Source of the DNA: SZUA-265 sp965651905
Lineage (GTDB): Bacteria; Myxococcota_A; Polyangia; Polyangiales; Polyangiaceae
Direction: 5' to 3'
DNA length: 64,000 nucleotides
Assembly: GCA_965651905.1 (NCBI GenBank)
Contig: CBFGUG010000010.1
Location: forward strand, 84,910 to 148,909
Below are positions 18,601-26,291 of this stretch, in pieces. The notes beneath the pieces are model-generated. The model was not told the DNA's origin. It did no database searches and worked only from the letters and a program-made list of their open reading frames with translations. The translations under genes and the position numbers were made by a program. How positions within the stretch are numbered: position 1 is the first letter of the stretch; every line of letters begins with the position of its first letter.

Positions 18601-19154
18601 TCTACTTGACCGATGGAGATGCACTGCCGTCACTGCTACCTGTCGAGCAAAGCGCTTGGCTGGTCGGCAAAGGTATCGGTCGCGGTCTCGAACTGCGTGA
18701 GTTGGTGTTCGTGTGGGCCAGGGCGCTGGCTCGCTCGCGACCAGAAAGTCGGGCTTGCCTATCCTTTCCGGGAGTGGACGGACTGCTCGAGTTGGCGCTC
18801 GCGGCGCTGCACGCTACAGGCCAGAAAGCTGCAACCCCAAGCGCTGCGAAGCTGGGTAAGGCCATTCGTAAACAGGTCGACGCGGGCATGTTGTCCACTC
18901 TCCACGAGCGGCTGGACGGCTTCGACCCCGCGAACCTGCCGAGCCGCATTCAAGCGTGGCAGAGGCAGCTCGACTTGGTGTGTAATCGCTTGGGGCTAGT
19001 TGCCTGCGGCGATCCGCAAATTGCCGCACGCTGCCTCACTCGCTTCCAAGAGGGCCAGACCCCCCACATGGAACAGCTCGCCGATCTGTTCAACTTCGCG
19101 ACGAGCCCGAGTTACGCCACCCTGCGCGAGCAACTCGGCCTCAGCCATCGCTGA
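15696..19154 (+). CDS. Large protein: degenerate caspase-like domain, low-complexity linker, TPR region
   Basis: A 1152-residue cytoplasmic-looking protein. Residues 1-220 have the layout of a caspase-type (C14) domain, but the His box reads VIYFGGYAL (Tyr 74 where His is expected) and the Cys box reads LLLLDATLGSS (Thr 118), so it should be inactive. Residues 240-330 are proline-rich. About 412-510 hold seven 14-residue repeats, and 628-656 hold four LASPEPP units. Residues 680-850 are TPR-like (ALAQRCLQLFPQAVSAL; IERACELQPKNSELHLEAA). The C-terminal 250 residues, starting near PKAKQQRLLLAAYSPENP, resemble a domain that follows TPRs in other myxobacterial proteins. Role unknown; probably a scaffold. 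Confidence 0.8.
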   Translation: MQQALVISSHYEANSGYPNLSSWAPSGELLAARLAQHGYSVERLTPGEGLVSQLRQVLRNGDPRASLVIYFGGYALVTESGDPALLLSDASVTALRISQLVAKLGLSFGRALLLLDATLGSSEADVTRACAPRGVAPGTTAERSMVDLASRCCPAGNVGLMAAIRPWGAKEHRVSTFTRLLATGLKELGRPEVTTSATDVYAWLQQHNTDVDTHLGFTSAEPSFALLPRRAVPSNPAALSPSPMVRASNSVAPMPPPPPAAPPPLSALTPPPPPLHRVSVPPPVASPRLTPPPLPSERAAFEAAARRPPLEPPPLPGELPPAAATSEAIPEATTADDYSNGYDYGSDPDEFGSAREHDAVDADGFRYASSAHPADDTRPEDLEPEARDFDQKVDYYAADPRDSDVETDTYDAEADEFHTAASFDDADANQLHTAASPSDAGAEQFQPGASPSDAEADEFQAGASFDDAEAERFHTGASLGDAQADEFHTGASLGQEGADDFHAGASPSDAPARSFDQAAAEAEAESPSFVPEGSDPEQPSFDEPSLDEFPTPIPVSVPTSRVDSDASVTSGAATVTQVKPSPIVVTGTPAAVQPPAQVPSERRGDMLAAAAAAIEPAPPPKPAPAGAALASPEPPLASPEPPLASPEPPLASPEPPPPTPSEPVFASHPPAAPNAFMGPPSWRPPAATTPTRPAEDEAGLLARAQACVSEGNDLEALALAQRCLQLFPQAVSALQIAATLLAKLERWEDLAGLYEQLIDGHPDPTAVSKLCLAASRLYTSKLDSPSRAARAIERACELQPKNSELHLEAAAFYETEAREELAENHYRMALSIDPLNPRCYRRAAAFFEWTRQLDTAWNAASVMAFIGKPNATETALLERFPSDGLPQPSRAFASADFASGLSPTPTDPSLAQFLTLIAESARNATLPKAKQQRLLLAAYSPENPETSTTTLARTFNWCCKLFNIATPQLYLTDGDALPSLLPVEQSAWLVGKGIGRGLELRELVFVWARALARSRPESRACLSFPGVDGLLELALAALHATGQKAATPSAAKLGKAIRKQVDAGMLSTLHERLDGFDPANLPSRIQAWQRQLDLVCNRLGLVACGDPQIAARCLTRFQEGQTPHMEQLADLFNFATSPSYATLREQLGLSHR
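16932..17225 (+). repeat. Seven 42-base coding tandem repeats
   Basis: Seven in-frame units encode 14 residues each, of the form [EGQ]A[DE]xFHTGASxxDA. The units differ in both bases and residues, so the array is not recent, but it stays strictly in phase. It forms part of the acidic linker of the large TPR protein. Confidence 0.85.
17580..17663 (+). repeat. Four 21-base coding tandem repeats (LASPEPP)
   Basis: Four consecutive, almost identical 21-base units encode LASPEPP in the proline-rich linker of the large TPR protein. Only one silent change (A/G) separates the first unit from the others. That suggests recent expansion and possible copy-number variation. Confidence 0.9.
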
Positions 19155-19171
19155 ACGCCCAGCGCCGCCAC

Positions 19172-19933
19172 TCAGGGTGCGGCGGGTGTGATCTTCACTT
19201 GCAACACGCCGTCCGAACGCTTGACGAGCGGCTTGATCGCCTGGTGATACCCGTAACCCGAAGCGCTCAGCTGCTTACCCGACACCCCACACGACTCGAG
19301 CACGCGTAGGGCACCGACGGCGCGCCCAGCCGTGGCGTCCCACACGTTCGAGTACTCACGGCGCAGTATCGAGTTGGTCACCTTCTTGTCTTCGGTGTGT
19401 CCGCCAACCTCGACGCGACCCTCCGCACCTTTGAGCGCCTTGCCCAGGTTGCACAGCAGCGTACGCCCGGACTTGTGCGCCGTGGCTTCGTGGCTGTTGA
19501 AGATCTGCGTGTTGTCGATGGTGACGACGACGGCGTTGCCCTCTTCCTCGACCTTGGCGGACTTGCCCTCTATCTCCTTCGAAAGCTTTTCCTCGAGCTC
19601 TTTGACGAGCGTGGTGCGTTTGCTCTCGAGGCGCTCCTTGGCCTTGTCGATCGTCTCCAGCTTCGAGGCGAGTTCGTCGCGTTCTTTTTGGGTTTCCGCC
19701 AGCTGCTCCGTGGTCTTCTCGAGCTGCGTGCTGGTACCCGTGTGAGAAACACTCAGTGTTTCGTGTTCTTTGGCCAGCGCGCTGTGTGCACTACTGAGCG
19801 GCGCGTAATACGCGAGCCCAAACGTGACGAGCGCGATCACGCTGAGTCCAGTGACGACTCGACTGGTGTTGAACACGCCACGTGAGCCACCGCTGTTGGC
19901 TGGCGACATTTCCGCAAAAGGATCTCTGGCCAT
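19172..19933 (-). CDS. OmpA-family protein with membrane anchor and coiled coil
   Basis: About 253 residues from ATG 19933 (MARDPFAEM). An in-frame ATG lies one codon upstream and another at 19960; GGAGG just upstream supports 19933 or 19936. One membrane helix (about 28-46, GLSVIALVTFGLAYYAPLS) is followed by a long coiled coil (about 50-120, Lys/Glu-rich heptads). The C-terminal OmpA-like domain has VTIDNTQIFNS, VEVGGHTEDKK and ASGYGYHQAI. The domain binds peptidoglycan in the family. The arrangement resembles MotB-like anchors. It converges on the TPR gene with only 17 bases between stops. Confidence 0.85.
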   Translation of the reverse strand: MARDPFAEMSPANSGGSRGVFNTSRVVTGLSVIALVTFGLAYYAPLSSAHSALAKEHETLSVSHTGTSTQLEKTTEQLAETQKERDELASKLETIDKAKERLESKRTTLVKELEEKLSKEIEGKSAKVEEEGNAVVVTIDNTQIFNSHEATAHKSGRTLLCNLGKALKGAEGRVEVGGHTEDKKVTNSILRREYSNVWDATAGRAVGALRVLESCGVSGKQLSASGYGYHQAIKPLVKRSDGVLQVKITPAAP

Positions 19934-20196
19934 CATTCCTCCAATGGGGGACGTTACCATAACGACGTTGACGCCGAAGATGGGAGCCGCACTGTGAAAT
20001 AGTGCCCCAGCGCCCGCCCGGAAACGGCACGAGACCCGAAAATCTCACGAAATGTGTTCGTTGTCAGTGGCTTTTTTCAGACCGACTGGCGCACGATGCG
20101 TGTTCGGGACACGTGATCAGGACGTGTGATCAGGCTTTGGATCGAGCCCCCATCGCTTGCTACCCGCTCACTGCAGGTTCAGGTAGCCTTACGCGG

Positions 20197-22047
20197 ATGG
20201 CTGATGCACCCGCCCAAGAATCGGAACTGTGGCTCGTCAGTGTGGGCCCTGGCGACACGCGCCGCATGACGCTCGATCAGCTCGACCAAGCGTTCAGCGA
20301 CGGCATGATCGACGAGGCGACGATGTTATGCGAAGTCGGCACCGAAGACTGGCAGCCGCTCTACGTGGTTGCAGGCCTCGAGCCACCAACACGCGTGACT
20401 GCGCCAGGTTCACCCGCCCCACCACACTCACCGCCCGCGGCGGAATCACCACAGGCGCCAACCGAGCCCAACGCACCGACGCACTCCTACCGCGCGCCCG
20501 CGCCGACGGAAATTGGACCGCCCACGGCCGCCAACTTCGCCGTGCCCGACCAGCCCAGCGCCCCTGACCGGGCCAACGTCGACGTCGACGCCGATGACGC
20601 GGAAACGGAAATCACCAAACTCCCCAGCGAAAAACAAAAGCAAGCCGCCATCGCCAACAGCGCGGCGTCCACGTCGAGCAGTTCAGCTGGCGCATTCAAG
20701 GTGCCGACGCCTGGTCAACCGCGCGCGAACGCTCTTGGCGTGCCACGCCCCGCTGGCATGCGCGTCCCAGGCGCAGGTTTGTCACGCGGTAAGGTCGGGG
20801 CGCGCAAATCTGGCGGTTTCAGAGTGCCGACCCCCGACGCTCCCGCGCAGGCTCTACCCAGCCGCAGTAACCCGCCACAAGCCGCCAGCGTGAGCCCCTT
20901 GACCGCGAAACCGCTGAGCAGTCGACCACCGGCACCAGCGAGTCGACCGCCCTCACCAGCGGTGAGCAGCAGTGTACCTGCAGCGCCACGCAGTGTCGCG
21001 CCCCCGCTGCCCGCCTCGTTCACCAACCCCACGCCTGTCGCGGCATCGGGGTCTGGCGTGGCCGCTCCCCAAACAGAGCCGACGACAACCAAGGCAGCCG
21101 CGCTCGACTCACCATTTTCAGGCATGCCCGTCGCCAGCGTCAAGCGACCGGGCGAGAGCTCACCCGAAACCCCGGCGGCGCAAACCGAAGGCCCCGCGGA
21201 AGCCCAGCCCGAACGCCCAGCCACCGCGGAAGTTGCGCCAGCCCCCGCGGCGCCGCTCGACGTCGATCCAGAACCAGCTGCGGGCAGCGAGCCGACGAGC
21301 ACAGCGCCGTCGCCAGCCACTGCTGCTCTTGGAACTCCCAGCGTGACTCCACCTCACGATCCTGCGTTGGGTGTTCCAGCGCCAACCCCAGGCGGACCAC
21401 AGAGCAAAGCGCCACCCTTGCCCAACAATGCCTTCGCTCACCTCTCTTCGCCCCCAGTAGCTGACTCATCCGTCGGTCTGAGCAGCGCCGCGGTCGCGCC
21501 CGGGGTTACCCCGAGTCATGCTCCCATCAGTCCCTCCCCCGTGCAAGTCGTCGGGCAGTCCGTCGCCAACGCGCAGCCCGCTCTATCGGCAGCAACCGCG
21601 AACCCCGACAGCACAGTTTCCAGTAGCCTGGCCCCCGGCAGCCTGGCCCCCGGCAGCCTGGCGCCCAGCGGCATGCCGTCCGGGGCTCCCCCTGCGGCGA
21701 CGCTCGGAATGGTCAATCCCTCCGCTCCGCCGATGGTCGCCGCGGGTGTCCCCGCACAGGTTGCCACCGATCTGGATGAGAACCCCTTCGCCAAACCCAA
21801 AGCCACAGGCATGGGTCGTGCTGAAAAACTGGTACTCGCAGCGGCCTGCTTGCTCTCGTTACTGCTCATCTTGAACCGCAACGGAGTTTTGTTCGGCATC
21901 GCCAAGTCCGTGGGAGCCGAGTCGACTTACACCAGCATCGATGGCGCCCTCGGCGGGCCATCGTTGAACACGGAACGCGGCGTGCAGCAGTTCGTCGAGC
22001 GAATCAAATCGAACACCAACGCACCGCAAGCGGAAAGTAGCCCGTAG
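20197..22047 (+). CDS. GYF-domain protein with Pro/Ala-rich linker and C-terminal membrane helix
   Basis: About 616 residues from ATG 20197. The N-terminal 60 residues form a GYF_2-type domain (LWLVSVGPGDTRRMTLDQL, DGMIDEATMLCEVGTEDW, QPLY), which in bacteria is found in regulatory proteins and binds proline-rich peptides in eukaryotes. About 470 residues of Pro/Ala/Ser linker follow, then one membrane helix (LVLAAACLLSLLLIL) and a short tail. A tail-anchored protein with the GYF domain in the cytoplasm is the simplest topology (inference). Proline-rich partners are abundant nearby. The open frame upstream of 20197 lacks protein-like composition. Confidence 0.8.
   Translation: MADAPAQESELWLVSVGPGDTRRMTLDQLDQAFSDGMIDEATMLCEVGTEDWQPLYVVAGLEPPTRVTAPGSPAPPHSPPAAESPQAPTEPNAPTHSYRAPAPTEIGPPTAANFAVPDQPSAPDRANVDVDADDAETEITKLPSEKQKQAAIANSAASTSSSSAGAFKVPTPGQPRANALGVPRPAGMRVPGAGLSRGKVGARKSGGFRVPTPDAPAQALPSRSNPPQAASVSPLTAKPLSSRPPAPASRPPSPAVSSSVPAAPRSVAPPLPASFTNPTPVAASGSGVAAPQTEPTTTKAAALDSPFSGMPVASVKRPGESSPETPAAQTEGPAEAQPERPATAEVAPAPAAPLDVDPEPAAGSEPTSTAPSPATAALGTPSVTPPHDPALGVPAPTPGGPQSKAPPLPNNAFAHLSSPPVADSSVGLSSAAVAPGVTPSHAPISPSPVQVVGQSVANAQPALSAATANPDSTVSSSLAPGSLAPGSLAPSGMPSGAPPAATLGMVNPSAPPMVAAGVPAQVATDLDENPFAKPKATGMGRAEKLVLAAACLLSLLLILNRNGVLFGIAKSVGAESTYTSIDGALGGPSLNTERGVQQFVERIKSNTNAPQAESSP
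21625..21669 (+). repeat. Three 15-base coding repeats (SLAPG)
   Basis: Two identical copies and one near-copy of AGCCTGGCCCCCGGC encode SLAPG-SLAPG-SLAPS in the linker of the GYF protein. Confidence 0.85.
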
Positions 22048-22095
22048 AGGCACCGCAAAGAAACCCTGCCCTCCACCTCGACGAACCAAGCAACC

Positions 22096-22575
22096 TTGAC
22101 TGAACGTTACTCGGGCCCCAATCACGACGGCCATTCCCGCGACTGCCCCTACCCGACGAGCCGCCTCGCGCCCAGCGTAAATTTGGTACAGGTAGCCGAG
22201 CAGATCGAAAAAGCCTCGGAGAGCATCGCGCATCAGACGACCGCGCAGCTACGTCTGATCGCCGAACAGATCCGCCATTTGCAGGACCAGGCGCGAGGGC
22301 TGCTCGACAAAGCCCGCATCGACGTGGCGCTCCACCAAGCCAAGTGCAGCTTTCAGAAGAAAGCCGGCACCACCTACCACCTGTACGCTAGAGCAGACGG
22401 TGAGTCGTTCCTGTCGATGTTATCCCCGAGCGATCATGGCGGCTGTCCGCCCCACGAGTATCTCGGCAGCTACCGCCTAGAGCCTGACCAAACCTGGACG
22501 GACGAACGTCACACATCGCGGAGCCCGGAGCCCCTCGACATGAAGCTGCTCACGGGCGATACCCCCGCGCGCTGA
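22096..22575 (+). CDS. DUF2452 family protein
   Basis: A 159-residue protein. No ATG or GTG start fits; TTG at 22096 gives MTERYSGPNHDGHSRDCPYP and then TSRLAPSVNLVQVAEQIEKA, which matches the start of the DUF2452 family, so TTG is probably real. The helical N-terminal half (LRLIAEQIRHLQDQARGLLD) leads to the conserved CSFQKKAGTTYHLYARADG and FLSMLSPSDHGGCPPHEYLG. It is soluble with no signal peptide. The function of the family is unknown. It lies 48 bases after the GYF gene on the same strand. Confidence 0.85.
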   Translation: MTERYSGPNHDGHSRDCPYPTSRLAPSVNLVQVAEQIEKASESIAHQTTAQLRLIAEQIRHLQDQARGLLDKARIDVALHQAKCSFQKKAGTTYHLYARADGESFLSMLSPSDHGGCPPHEYLGSYRLEPDQTWTDERHTSRSPEPLDMKLLTGDTPAR

Positions 22576-22819
22576 CCGCGCGCCGACCCTGAGCACTTCG
22601 GCCAGTCATTCTAGCTGCGCGACGGGCTCGTCACGCAAATTCGCAAGCATCACCCAACGATGAAGCTCCGTGCAGAGCCTGCCTAACGCAACGTTCCCGT
22701 CTGCAGGCGTTCGCTAACTCGCGTCGTAACCCAGCGCCCGCGGGTTGGCCATACTGCGCGTTTTTCCGCCCGCGTGCGACAGCCACCGCCAACCGCTGAC
22801 GACGCGATCGAAGCAACTT

Positions 22820-23854
22820 TCAACTGCTGAGCCCTACTCGACGGCGCGCCAGCAGACACGCATCCCCCGCGATCGGAAACTCGGCGCACGAGCGCGGCCG
22901 CTCGTCATAGTGCTTGCAACGATACGGTGTGCTTTCGGCGCCGTCGCCCACCAGCGCCAAGCAGCGACCGTCAGGGCGCGGCACGATGAGCCCGAGGGAC
23001 ACCTTCTTGACCAAGTCTGGGTGGCGGTCGGCGAACACGTCTCGCGGGCGCACCTGCACCAAGTCGAACCCCTCGCGGCAACATGCGCCACAACTCGCGC
23101 AGTCGGCGTCCTGCAACTGCGGCTCCCACTTCTCGCAGGCGCGTTCGTCGTCTTGCACCTTCTTGCCGAGACCCTGGTCGTTTTTGCTGCGACGACAGCG
23201 AAGCGCGCCGTGGGAGGTATACGACCAAGTGCACGCTCCACACGAAAGCTCCGCGCTTGCGTGAAGCAGCAGGCCCGTGCTGTGACGTGCCTTCGTGCGC
23301 GACCAGAGTGAATCGTCGCTGGCCCACTGTCGCGTCACGTCGGCGATGGCTGCGGTGGCTTTCAGCGCCGCGTGTAACACGTCGTGATAAGGCGCGCGTT
23401 GACTTCGCTGATGCGCTTGTTGCGCGATGGGCACGGCAGGATCACCATCGTCGACCAGGGGGTTTTCAGGCAGCGCGTCCCAATACGGCCGCCACTCCGT
23501 GGTCACCGCCATGAAGTTGCGCAACCCGTACGGGTCGGCGAGGGTTGCCTGCAAGCGATGGGTAGCGTGCTCGTACACCAAGTCTTCTTGGTTCGTGTTG
23601 GTCAGCCCCCAGTCGAGATCGTGGCGCCTGTCACCTGCGACCAGCGCATGACACAGCTCGTGAAAAATCATCTGCGCCAAACAATCATCAGCGTCGAAGT
23701 CTTCGGCCCGCGCGAGCGACAGCGTATCTTGACCATTCCACGACGCGTAAACGTCACCGCTACGCTCGACGCGGATCCCCAGACGCTCCGCGGCTCTGAG
23801 CCAAATCAAGTCGACCGGATCTACGTACTCCGAATCGATCTTTCGCTGGCTCAT
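22820..23854 (-). CDS. HExxH (EpmC-like) domain fused to YkgJ-type cysteine cluster
   Basis: About 344 residues from ATG 23854 (MSQRKIDSEYVDP). The N-terminal half contains FHELCHALVAGDRRHDLDWG with H65-E66-x-x-H69. The spacing to AG-x-x-RR-x-x-x-D-x-G resembles the metal site of EF-P hydroxylase EpmC/YfcM (HEISHWCIAGKARRELVDFG, from memory). The middle has a C-x-x-C pattern near SCGACTW. The C-terminal third is a YkgJ-type Zn/Fe cluster protein (CASCGACCREGFD, later RCKHYDERPRSCAEFP). So it is a two-domain metalloprotein, probably an Fe/Zn enzyme. The substrate is unknown; a protein hydroxylase role is only suggested. It follows the oxidoreductase gene by 13 bases on the same strand. Confidence 0.8.
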   Translation of the reverse strand: MSQRKIDSEYVDPVDLIWLRAAERLGIRVERSGDVYASWNGQDTLSLARAEDFDADDCLAQMIFHELCHALVAGDRRHDLDWGLTNTNQEDLVYEHATHRLQATLADPYGLRNFMAVTTEWRPYWDALPENPLVDDGDPAVPIAQQAHQRSQRAPYHDVLHAALKATAAIADVTRQWASDDSLWSRTKARHSTGLLLHASAELSCGACTWSYTSHGALRCRRSKNDQGLGKKVQDDERACEKWEPQLQDADCASCGACCREGFDLVQVRPRDVFADRHPDLVKKVSLGLIVPRPDGRCLALVGDGAESTPYRCKHYDERPRSCAEFPIAGDACLLARRRVGLSS

Positions 23855-23867
23855 ACGCTCCCCCGAG

Positions 23868-24956
23868 TCACGTCGACGTTTCCTGCGTCGAGGGGAGCAC
23901 GTCCCGTGTGTCGACCACTGGCGAGTTCGAGCGCAGCAGCAACTTGCCCGTGGTCGAACCACTCTCGAGCGCGCGTTGAGCCTCGGCGACCGCCTCCAAA
24001 TCGAACTCTTGCACGGGCAGGGGCCGCACCGCGCCGCTGCCGAACCATCCGAACAGTTCGTCGAATGCCTCGGACATGATGTGCAGGCTGTCGAACAGGT
24101 ACGAAAGGTTGAAGGCCATCACCGACTTGTTCTCGTTCGTCAGTCGCAGCGGCTGAAAACGCGGAGTCGCCAGGTAACTACGAACCAACTTCGGCCAGCT
24201 GGGTTTACCGCGACCGCGCACGAGCATGGAACCAAAGCCGTAAACCACCAGACGTCCCATCGGGCGCAAGCTGTCGTAACTTCGCTGCAGGGTCTCCGAA
24301 CCGTTCGGATCGAGCACGACGTCTACGCCCTCGGGTGCCACACCACGGAGCTCGGACCACAGGTCGCTGCGGCTCTTGTCGATCACGGCGTGGGCCCCGT
24401 ACTCTTCGGCCACCTGTCGCTTGTGCGACGCACCCACGACGGCGATCGGGTCACAACCGCACGCCCGCGCGATTTGAATTGCGGCCAGACCTACGCCGCC
24501 GGCCCCCGAGTGCACCAGCACGCGCATGCCCGGACGCAACTTGCACAGCTCGCGCAGCGCATACCACGCCGTCAGAAACGCGACAGGCACGGCACCTGCT
24601 TGCTCCAAGCTCACACCATTGGGCAGCTCCCTCAGCTGAGCTCGGGGCACACGAACCTCGGACGCGTAGGCACCAAAGCGCACTACCCCCATCACCTGCT
24701 GCCCGACCTGCAGCGAGTCGACCCCTGCGCCCAGCTCTTGCACTATCCCCGAAAACTCGAACCCCGGCGTGATCGGCCAGCCCACGTACTCCGCGGCGGA
24801 CTGATACAGCCCCATACGCACGACACAGTCGGCAAAGTTCACGCCAATGCCTCGTGTGGCCACCCGAACTTCACCTGCCTCCAAGCGCTGAGCTGGTACG
24901 TCTACGACGCGCAACTGCTCATACCCCCCCGCTTTGTCTATCTGTACCTTGCGCAC
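23868..24956 (-). CDS. Zinc-binding-type alcohol dehydrogenase / quinone oxidoreductase (MDR family)
   Basis: About 362 residues from GTG 24956 (VRKVQIDKAGGYEQL); an ATG 45 bases further upstream (25001) is the alternative. The N-terminal GroES-like domain has GVNFADCVVRMGLYQSA and TPGFEFSGIVQELGAGVD. The Rossmann fold has VHSGAGGVGLAAIQIARACG, the NADPH-binding glycine motif. The structural-zinc cysteines of alcohol dehydrogenases are absent, so this is the zinc-free quinone oxidoreductase/VAT1-like branch. It probably reduces a quinone or enone using NADPH. The HExxH-YkgJ gene follows, 13 bases from the stop, so the pair is likely one operon. Confidence 0.9.
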   Translation of the reverse strand: MRKVQIDKAGGYEQLRVVDVPAQRLEAGEVRVATRGIGVNFADCVVRMGLYQSAAEYVGWPITPGFEFSGIVQELGAGVDSLQVGQQVMGVVRFGAYASEVRVPRAQLRELPNGVSLEQAGAVPVAFLTAWYALRELCKLRPGMRVLVHSGAGGVGLAAIQIARACGCDPIAVVGASHKRQVAEEYGAHAVIDKSRSDLWSELRGVAPEGVDVVLDPNGSETLQRSYDSLRPMGRLVVYGFGSMLVRGRGKPSWPKLVRSYLATPRFQPLRLTNENKSVMAFNLSYLFDSLHIMSEAFDELFGWFGSGAVRPLPVQEFDLEAVAEAQRALESGSTTGKLLLRSNSPVVDTRDVLPSTQETST

Positions 24957-25145
24957 GTTTCGGCTGGTCGTAGTGGAGCCAGCCCAGTCGCGCAAACACA
25001 ACTCCCCCTCGCCCGCGATTTCACTGTGAGCTCGCCGACCTCAGCCCAGCAGGACTGGTCGATGCCGTCGCAGATTCTGGGGAATTGGAGACGGGGTTTG
25101 CTCCCCCGTCCAATCTCTCGCTATGGTGCCCAGACAATCGCACCA

Positions 25146-26291
25146 ATGGGCCACACCGCGTTACGACCCTCGGCTCGACGGGCCATCGAAAGCGTACGGC
25201 AAGCAACTTCGTGCTTCGCGGGGGTCACGCTCGGGCTGCTCGCAGGCTGTTCGTCGCTCGGCTGTGATCCGTTCCACGCAGAGTTCGCCCCGATCGAAAA
25301 GGCGGAAGTCTACCGCGCAAAGGATCCCGACCCACCGCCGACCGGACGCAACGCGTTGAAGGTGCTCACCTACAACATCAAGTTCGGCGGTGGACGCATC
25401 GACTTCTTCTTCGATTGTCACGGCGATGCGGTACTGATGTCGAGCAAGCAGGTTCGACGCCACCTGGACGATCTCGCTGAACTACTCCGCGAACTCGACC
25501 CCGACGTGGTGTTCTTGCAAGAAGTCGACGTCAACTCCAAGCGCAGTGCCTATGTCGACCAACTGCAGTACCTGCTCGATCACACGGACCTCAATCACGC
25601 CGTCTACGCGTCGGCGTGGAGAGTCGACTTCATCCCCAGTGAGGGTCTGGGACCGATGGACTCGGGCAACGCCATCGCTTCCAAGTACCCGCTATCCGAA
25701 GCTACGCGTATCGCTCTCCCGCTTCGCGATGATCAGCCGAGTTTGGATCGCTACTTCTACCTGAGACGCAACCTGCTCACCGCAACCCTCGAGCTCGGAC
25801 GGGGGCGAGCTTCGGTGAAGTTGCTGGCCACTCACACCGAAGCCTACTCGAAGGACGGCACCAAGCTGAAGCAGATCCGCCGTTTCGAAGACGAGCTCGC
25901 GGCCCTGTCCAAAGACAGCATCGTGATCGGGGCGGGTGACTTGAACACGCTGCCCCCTGGCTCGATCAAACAACACGACTTCGACGACTCAGTGTGCGAG
26001 GGTGAGTTCGAAGCTGATGACTTTCGCGCCGAAGAGGATTGGCTGGAGTCACTCTACGACCGTTATCATCCCGCCATTCCCCTGAACCTGTACGCCGAAA
26101 ACAACTCCGCCTATCTGACTCACACGACGTCCGCCGACGGCTTCTGGAATCGCAAGCTGGACTACATCTTCAGCAACGCGGAGCTCACGAACGGCACGGT
26201 GGTTCAAGACGAGCAGAGCGTCGGTATCGCCACCATGCCGCTCTCCGATCATGCGCCAGTTGGTGCGACCATGAACATCGAGGGCCTGTGA
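25146..26291 (+). CDS. Endonuclease/exonuclease/phosphatase-family lipoprotein
   Basis: About 381 residues from ATG 25146; the frame is open much further upstream but is antisense to the oxidoreductase gene there. A lipoprotein signal ends in LLAGC (lipobox). The catalytic fold is clear: KVLTYNIKFGGGR, VVFLQEVDVNS, LATHTEAYSKDG, VIGAGDLNTLPPG, LDYIFSN and PLSDHAPVGA. These cover the Asn, Glu, Asp/Asn and Asp-His catalytic set of the DNase I/sphingomyelinase-like phosphodiesterases. It is exported and lipid-anchored, so it may attack nucleic acid or phospholipid outside the cell. The stop overlaps the GTG of the next gene. Confidence 0.9.
   Translation: MGHTALRPSARRAIESVRQATSCFAGVTLGLLAGCSSLGCDPFHAEFAPIEKAEVYRAKDPDPPPTGRNALKVLTYNIKFGGGRIDFFFDCHGDAVLMSSKQVRRHLDDLAELLRELDPDVVFLQEVDVNSKRSAYVDQLQYLLDHTDLNHAVYASAWRVDFIPSEGLGPMDSGNAIASKYPLSEATRIALPLRDDQPSLDRYFYLRRNLLTATLELGRGRASVKLLATHTEAYSKDGTKLKQIRRFEDELAALSKDSIVIGAGDLNTLPPGSIKQHDFDDSVCEGEFEADDFRAEEDWLESLYDRYHPAIPLNLYAENNSAYLTHTTSADGFWNRKLDYIFSNAELTNGTVVQDEQSVGIATMPLSDHAPVGATMNIEGL

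Noticed and set aside
23976..25145. Upstream extension of the endonuclease/phosphatase lipoprotein frame
   Set aside because: The 390 extra codons are antisense to the oxidoreductase gene and lack protein-like composition; the lipoprotein signal starts near 25146.
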